The notes below the pieces were generated by a model, which saw only the letters and a program-made list of their open reading frames with translations, was not told the DNA's origin and ran no database searches. The translations under genes and the position numbers were made by a program. From Nibrella saemangeumensis (GTDB lineage: Bacteria > Bacteroidota > Bacteroidia > Cytophagales > Spirosomataceae), in NCBI RefSeq assembly GCF_039541915.1, contig NZ_BAABHD010000084.1:558001-622000 (forward strand): DNA of 64,000 nt. Reading direction: 5' to 3'. Below, piece by piece: positions 60,260 through 64,000 of the stretch (positions are counted from its first letter, which is position 1; each line of letters begins with the position of its first letter).

Positions 60260-60523
60260 TTAGTTTTCAGACTTTTTGAGAGAGGTACCGAACAGGAACC
60301 GAATGCCTTTTTCAACCAGCGACTGCGGCTGGGAAGATTCAGTTAAGCCGGCATTGCGGGTGCGCTTTGGTATAAACCCACGGTCACCGAACCAGGTAAG
60401 GGACTGGCTGGCTTCGGTCTTTCCTTTTTCCCGGTCGTCGCATAGCGAATCATCGCAGGCCGAGGCTCTTGTAAAAGCGGCTGTACCAACGAACAGTAAC
60501 GCGCAAAGTAGGACCTTTTTCAT
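60260..60523 (-). CDS. small exported protein, unknown function
   Basis: 87 residues with a signal peptide (MKKVLLCALLFVGTAAFTRA, cut near SACDD). The mature part is charged (CDDSLCDDREKGKTEASQS) with two cysteines that could form a disulphide bond. It has no known domain. It is 15 bases upstream of the SBF-like transporter gene on the same strand, so the two probably form an operon. Confidence 0.6.
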   Translation of the reverse strand: MKKVLLCALLFVGTAAFTRASACDDSLCDDREKGKTEASQSLTWFGDRGFIPKRTRNAGLTESSQPQSLVEKGIRFLFGTSLKKSEN

Positions 60524-61098
60524 AGAGAGACAGATTGAGGTTTACGAATCAAAGATATAACGGTTACTTAAATGAAAAAATACCTCCGGTGGTGAAAAGG
60601 TAGTTTTTAGGGATGAACTGCCGTAAACCGGGTTCGAACGTCATTATTTGTGGATGAACGGTGTCGTATACCGGCTACCAACGACCGGTTCAGGCAGCTC
60701 AACCTGGAACCCAGGTAGATCGGGTGTGGACTGATTCCCCTATTCTGGGGCATAAAAACCACGCTTTGGCAAAAAACGGCGGGAGCGTGAACCAAACTCA
60801 TAAAATTTTTATGTGTTTTTTTTGTAACCTGTTCATTATGAACGTTTTATTTTTTATAGGTTAATTTGAAGCCCTGTTTGTATATAGGCCTGAAGAGACT
60901 GATTCATAGTAAGTTAGTTTGCAGGCGAGGCTTCCCCGCTTCAAGTGAATTCAACGATAATACCCACCATGGATACGCGGACAGAGTAGTTGATGCGGTA
61001 GAAAAGAAGCTGTTTGCCTGCCTCTTCAGGGACTTTTGTGGCATGGAATTTTGATACTGGTCACCTGACAGACAGTAAACAACTTAAACAGAAACGTT
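60524..61098. other. 575-base intergenic region without a convincing gene
   Basis: Divergent promoters for the small exported protein and the DUF4136 gene must lie here. Short frames occur on both strands but none has a ribosome binding site or protein-like composition. No hairpin with a T-run, riboswitch or repeat was recognised. Confidence 0.5.
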
Positions 61099-61698
61099 AT
61101 GAGAGCATTAACTTTATTCGCAGCTGTGCTTATTTCGATGAGCATGGCAGGATGTGCGAACCGGTCGGCGCAGAACGCCATTGTCAATACAGACAAGAAG
61201 TTAAATCATGATTTCAGTGGGTATCGCTCATTCGCCTACGCTTCTCAGGTCGATGATCGGCTTGATCCGGGTATGTACTTCCTGAATGACCTGGTGCTGA
61301 AGGATTTGGTGCGGGATGCGGTTTCGCATGAAATGGAAAGCCGGGGTTATAAGCAAAACCGCCAGGGAGCCGACCTGGTTGTAAATTTCCGGGTGTTTGA
61401 TCAGCCTACCACGCTGCGTGGGTTTACCGGTTATGGCACTACGTACTGGGGCGACATGGAAGTTCGCCAGCCGGAAGATACGGCTTCTTTCCAGGTAGAG
61501 CGGGGAACGCTCATGGTTAATATGCTGGACCGGAATACTGGTGAGGTCGTATGGCAGGGATTTGCGTCTGGTTTGATGGAAGGTAACGAATTCATCCACG
61601 GTGAAGACAAAATTAAGCAGGCCGTTCATTTGATCTTTGAGAATTATCCTCAGGAAGCTGTTCCGGTAGAACGTCGCGTTCGTCGGAATGGTGAATAA
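61099..61698 (+). CDS. DUF4136 family lipoprotein
   Basis: 199 residues. Lipobox SMAGC (Cys about residue 19). DUF4136 features: KLNHDFSGYRSFAYASQVDD, LVLKDLVRDAVSHEMESRGY, GADLVVNFRVFDQPTT, RGTLMVNMLDRNTGEVVWQG and a C-terminal helix. Such proteins are frequent in the outer membrane of Gram-negative bacteria; function not known. A bidirectional hairpin follows. Confidence 0.9.
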   Translation: MRALTLFAAVLISMSMAGCANRSAQNAIVNTDKKLNHDFSGYRSFAYASQVDDRLDPGMYFLNDLVLKDLVRDAVSHEMESRGYKQNRQGADLVVNFRVFDQPTTLRGFTGYGTTYWGDMEVRQPEDTASFQVERGTLMVNMLDRNTGEVVWQGFASGLMEGNEFIHGEDKIKQAVHLIFENYPQEAVPVERRVRRNGE

Positions 61699-61717
61699 TG
61701 AACAGCAGTTTTAAGCA

Positions 61718-61756
61718 ACAGTAAAGGCTTACCGATTCCTGGTAGGCCTTTACTGT
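61718..61756. terminator. bidirectional terminator between the DUF4136 and histidine kinase genes
   Basis: AACAGTAAAGGCTTACC-like arm pairs with GGTAGGCCTTTACTGT with one extra base, seven-base loop, then TTTTAT on the plus strand. It overlaps the stop codon of the kinase by a few bases and could serve both convergent genes. Confidence 0.7.
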
Positions 61757-62967
61757 TTTATGGGGAGCAGGATCGTGAATTTAGCGCCCTGACCCGGTGC
61801 CGAATCGGCTGAAATAGTCCCCTGGTGATTCTCAACGATCTTTTTACAGAGCGACAGGCCAAATCCAAGCCCGGTTGTATTGGGGTTCAGTTTTTTCTGA
61901 ATCAGGAAAACATAGTCGCGGTAGCTGTTGTCGAATCCTATACCGTTGTCGGCAAAAATGATTTTGACGAAATCCACATATTTATACTTCTCTTTGGAAG
62001 ACCGGTAGCTGTTGTGCTGAATGATGCTGCAGTTCAGGTTGATTCGGGTGTTGGTATCAAGGTCCGGCCGGTGAAACTTAATCGCATTGTCGATCAGGTT
62101 GTAGAATAGAAGTTCGAGTTGTTTTGGGTTCCCTTCAATGACCGGGAGGGCTTCTTTGTTGACCGTCAGATTCGTATAACCGGTATGCAGCGTTGCCTTT
62201 TTAACCGCGCTTTCGACGATCTGATTCAAATCAACTGACGTTGATGAATCACTCTCGATATCGATAGCCACAAACTCGCGCAGGTTGGTAATCATCTGCC
62301 GGATCTGGTGGCTGGCCTGAATCGTCCGGGCAATGGCTTCATTCCCTTTCGGGGTCAGGTTCGCCTGATTCTCCATCTGCAGGAGGTCCAGAAAAGTGGT
62401 GATCTTTCGCACCGGCTCCAGCAAATCATGCGAAATAAGCTTGTTAAACTGAATTAATTCCAGATTGCGCTGTTCCAGTTGATTAACCCGCCGGTCGAGT
62501 TCTTCCTTGTAGCGCTCCAGTTCCCGCTGGGCTTTGAGCAGTTCCTCGTTTTTCAGCAGGGCGTCTTCGGCCGTTTTGCGGGCCTGGAGAATTTCCTGTT
62601 CGTATTTCTGACGCTGGTACACCGGAATACAGGCACCGATGTTAAGCGGAGTTCCACCGTTTTCACGGCGTACGGCGTTAACCAGCACGGGAACTTCGGC
62701 GCGATCCTTATTGGCCAGCGAAATAAAAATTTCTTCGGCCCTGCCGTGAAGTTTGATTAGTGGAAACAGATGCGTCTGGTAAAAAATCCGGCTGGCCAGG
62801 GTCAGCACCGACTCTACCTTACGGCCGGTGAGTTCATCCGGGGTGTAGCCCAATAGCAAGGCCAGGGTCTGATTGACCTTAACAATAATCCCCTCATCCG
62901 TAAAAACGAAAAGCCCGCAGGGTGCTATATCCAGATAATCGTTGATTGGACCTTCGTCTATAGTCAT
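61750..62967 (-). CDS. PAS domain sensor histidine kinase
   Basis: 405 residues from ATG 62967 (MTIDEGPINDYLDIAPCGLF); a longer frame to 63006 overlaps the hydrolase gene and is less likely. Residues 1-125 are a PAS domain with YQTHLFPLIKLHGRAEEIFI; 125-175 a coiled coil; then the phospho-acceptor box FNKLISHDLLEPVRK (His about 180), N-box LFYNLIDNAIKFHRP, G1 FADNGIGFD and G2 GLGFGLSLCKKIV. No membrane segments, so it senses inside the cell. The RsbQ-like hydrolase gene ends 10 bases upstream, and the two should form one module. No response regulator gene is adjacent. Confidence 0.92.
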   Translation of the reverse strand: MTIDEGPINDYLDIAPCGLFVFTDEGIIVKVNQTLALLLGYTPDELTGRKVESVLTLASRIFYQTHLFPLIKLHGRAEEIFISLANKDRAEVPVLVNAVRRENGGTPLNIGACIPVYQRQKYEQEILQARKTAEDALLKNEELLKAQRELERYKEELDRRVNQLEQRNLELIQFNKLISHDLLEPVRKITTFLDLLQMENQANLTPKGNEAIARTIQASHQIRQMITNLREFVAIDIESDSSTSVDLNQIVESAVKKATLHTGYTNLTVNKEALPVIEGNPKQLELLFYNLIDNAIKFHRPDLDTNTRINLNCSIIQHNSYRSSKEKYKYVDFVKIIFADNGIGFDNSYRDYVFLIQKKLNPNTTGLGFGLSLCKKIVENHQGTISADSAPGQGAKFTILLPIKQ

Positions 62968-62977
62968 ACACGTAACG

Positions 62978-63790
62978 CTAATGGAACGACGGTTCCAGCC
63001 AGGCATTGATGACGTCGATGGTTTCCTCGGGGGCGCTCATGTGCGGACAGTGCCCCGTCGCCTGGAGGACCCGCAGCGTGCTGCCGGGGGTATACCGGTG
63101 CATATAGTCACCAACTTCCAGCGGAGCAATCAGATCGTCGGAGCATTGCATAATGAGCGACGGCACTTTTACTTTAGCCAGATCCTGCCGGTTATCCGAG
63201 AAAAACGTTACCTCCGCAAAACGGCGGGCAATTAAAGGGTCCGTGGAACAGAAACTATCGCTAAGCTCCTGACCCAGTTCCGGCCGGTCGGGGTTCTTCA
63301 TGATGACCGGTGCCAGGAAATTGGCCCAGCCGATATAGTTTTTCTCCATCGTATCGAGCAGTTCCTCAATATCTTTTCGCTCAAAGCCACCGAAATAATC
63401 GGCTCCGTCGTTAATATAGCGGGGTGAAGGACCCACAAAGATCAGTCGCTCAAACAAGTCCGGCTCTTTAATGGCGGCCAGCAGGCCGACCATACTGCTG
63501 ACAGAGTGGCCGACAAAAATGACCCGGCGAAGATCAAGGGCTTCGCAGATATCGAGTACATCCTGGACGTAACCGTTCAGATTACCGTACCGGTCGGCAT
63601 TATAGGCCGACAAATCTGATTTGCCGGAGCCGACATAATCGAACAATATAATTTTGTAGGTATCCTGAAACGAGGGCGCTATATACCGCCACATGTTCTG
63701 GTCGCAGCCAAAACCATGGGCAAAAAGCATGGGCTGGGTTCCGTTGCCAAACACATGTACGTTGTTTCGCGCAATAACGGTATTATTCAT
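62978..63790 (-). CDS. RsbQ-like alpha/beta hydrolase
   Basis: 270 residues, very close to RsbQ of Bacillus over its whole length: LFAHGFGCDQNMWRYIAPSF, ILFDYVGSGKSDLSAYNADR, YVQDVLDICEALDLRRVIFV, MEKNYIGWANFLAPVIMKNP and FCSTDPLIARRFAEVTFFSD. The triad falls at Ser96 (GHSVS), Asp219 (CSDDL) and His247 (ATGHCPH), the same numbers as in RsbQ. RsbQ is thought to make or deliver a small hydrophobic signal to the PAS domain of RsbP; plant KAI2/D14 receptors share the fold. Here the downstream gene is a PAS histidine kinase, so the hydrolase probably supplies its signal. Confidence 0.93.
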   Translation of the reverse strand: MNNTVIARNNVHVFGNGTQPMLFAHGFGCDQNMWRYIAPSFQDTYKIILFDYVGSGKSDLSAYNADRYGNLNGYVQDVLDICEALDLRRVIFVGHSVSSMVGLLAAIKEPDLFERLIFVGPSPRYINDGADYFGGFERKDIEELLDTMEKNYIGWANFLAPVIMKNPDRPELGQELSDSFCSTDPLIARRFAEVTFFSDNRQDLAKVKVPSLIMQCSDDLIAPLEVGDYMHRYTPGSTLRVLQATGHCPHMSAPEETIDVINAWLEPSFH

Positions 63791-63923
63791 GGTAGTAACG
63801 TGAGTACATTAACGAGAGGCAATATACGTTCATTTTGCCAAAAAAAGAGGCCGGGACACCCAGCCGCTTTTCTTCAGAAATAATCTTATTTTGTGGAGGA
63901 AGTTAGTAGTTACACTATAGTTG

Positions 63924-64000
63924 ATGATGAACGACCGATTTAAGACATGGCTCCGGCGGGTTGGCTGGGCAGGCTTTCTTTTCTTTCTGATCAAAGGGCT
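63924..64000 (+). CDS. small membrane protein, cut by the right edge
   Basis: An open frame begins with two tandem ATGs at 63924 and 63927 and runs off the window after about 25 codons: MNDRFKTWLRRVGWAGFLFF, then LIKGL. A basic amphipathic start followed by a hydrophobic segment predicts one membrane helix. Similar small proteins of unknown role are known in Bacteroidota. Only the N-terminus is visible. Confidence 0.55.
   Translation, partial: MMNDRFKTWLRRVGWAGFLFFLIKG

Noticed and set aside
60661..60864. Possible small protein in the 575-base gap
   Set aside because: No ribosome binding site, no family resemblance, and half of the frame is the AT-rich promoter region.
1..64000. CRISPR arrays, tRNA or rRNA genes
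   Set aside because: No regularly spaced direct repeats, no cloverleaf-like sequence with the usual T-loop and no rRNA-like stretches were seen in the gaps between genes; a tRNA/rRNA covariance search was not possible here.

Overview
The window is about 64 kb of chromosome from a member of the Bacteroidota, most likely order Cytophagales and close to Spirosoma, Larkinella or Rudanella (inference from gene content). The supporting signs are a SusC/SusD pair, a protein with the gliding-motility/type IX secretion C-terminal domain, ribosomal protein bTHX, the block nusB-ytxH-DUF1573-yajC-ybbR-coaE, DUF4136 and YfhO proteins, and promoter-like elements of the Bacteroidota TTG/TAnnTTTG kind. Coding DNA is moderately GC-rich and the gaps are AT-rich. 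I see no rRNA, tRNA or CRISPR array.

Layout. 0-7 kb: a small conserved protein cut by the left edge, an orphan PhnD-like binding protein, a Tat-exported enolase-superfamily enzyme, an SGNH/MBOAT O-acetylation pair and a hemerythrin-like protein. 7-19 kb: large membrane and envelope proteins (YfhO, PKD/T9SS protein, TMTC-like TPR protein), bTHX, a DPP-IV-type peptidase, and a polytopic membrane protein whose 5' end was cut off by an IS5/IS903-type element with perfect 17-bp inverted repeats and a 9-bp target duplication. 19-26 kb: tricorn-like S41 protease, TonB-dependent receptor, YedK/HMCES-type protein. 26-30 kb: small genes (DUF4385, a tandem pair of short paralogues, a degenerate receiver domain) and folD. 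29.6-37.6 kb: a large outer-membrane protein with metalloprotease, beta-propeller and barrel parts, an aldehyde dehydrogenase, a long XRE regulator, a CPA1 antiporter with an attenuator-like leader hairpin, and a lipoprotein. 37.7-43.3 kb: a housekeeping operon (nusB, ytxH, DUF1573, yajC, ybbR, coaE, amidase). 43-53.5 kb: ABC exporter, Uma2 gene remnant, pyrB, gamma-glutamyltransferase, cold-shock protein, GH16 lipoprotein, and two convergent L,D-transpeptidases of different families. 53.7-60.5 kb: SusC/SusD, EcsC-like protein, bile-acid-symporter-type carrier. 61-64 kb: DUF4136 lipoprotein, then an RsbQ-type alpha/beta hydrolase followed by a PAS-histidine kinase, and a small membrane protein cut by the right edge.

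Most of the window is ordinary chromosome biased towards the cell envelope. The observations most worth following are the RsbQ-like hydrolase/PAS-kinase module, in which the RsbQ catalytic triad falls at the same residue numbers; the HEFRH metalloprotease/propeller/barrel protein; the IS insertion, whose original reading frame can be rebuilt exactly; the paired small paralogues; and the terminator-like hairpin in the antiporter leader.
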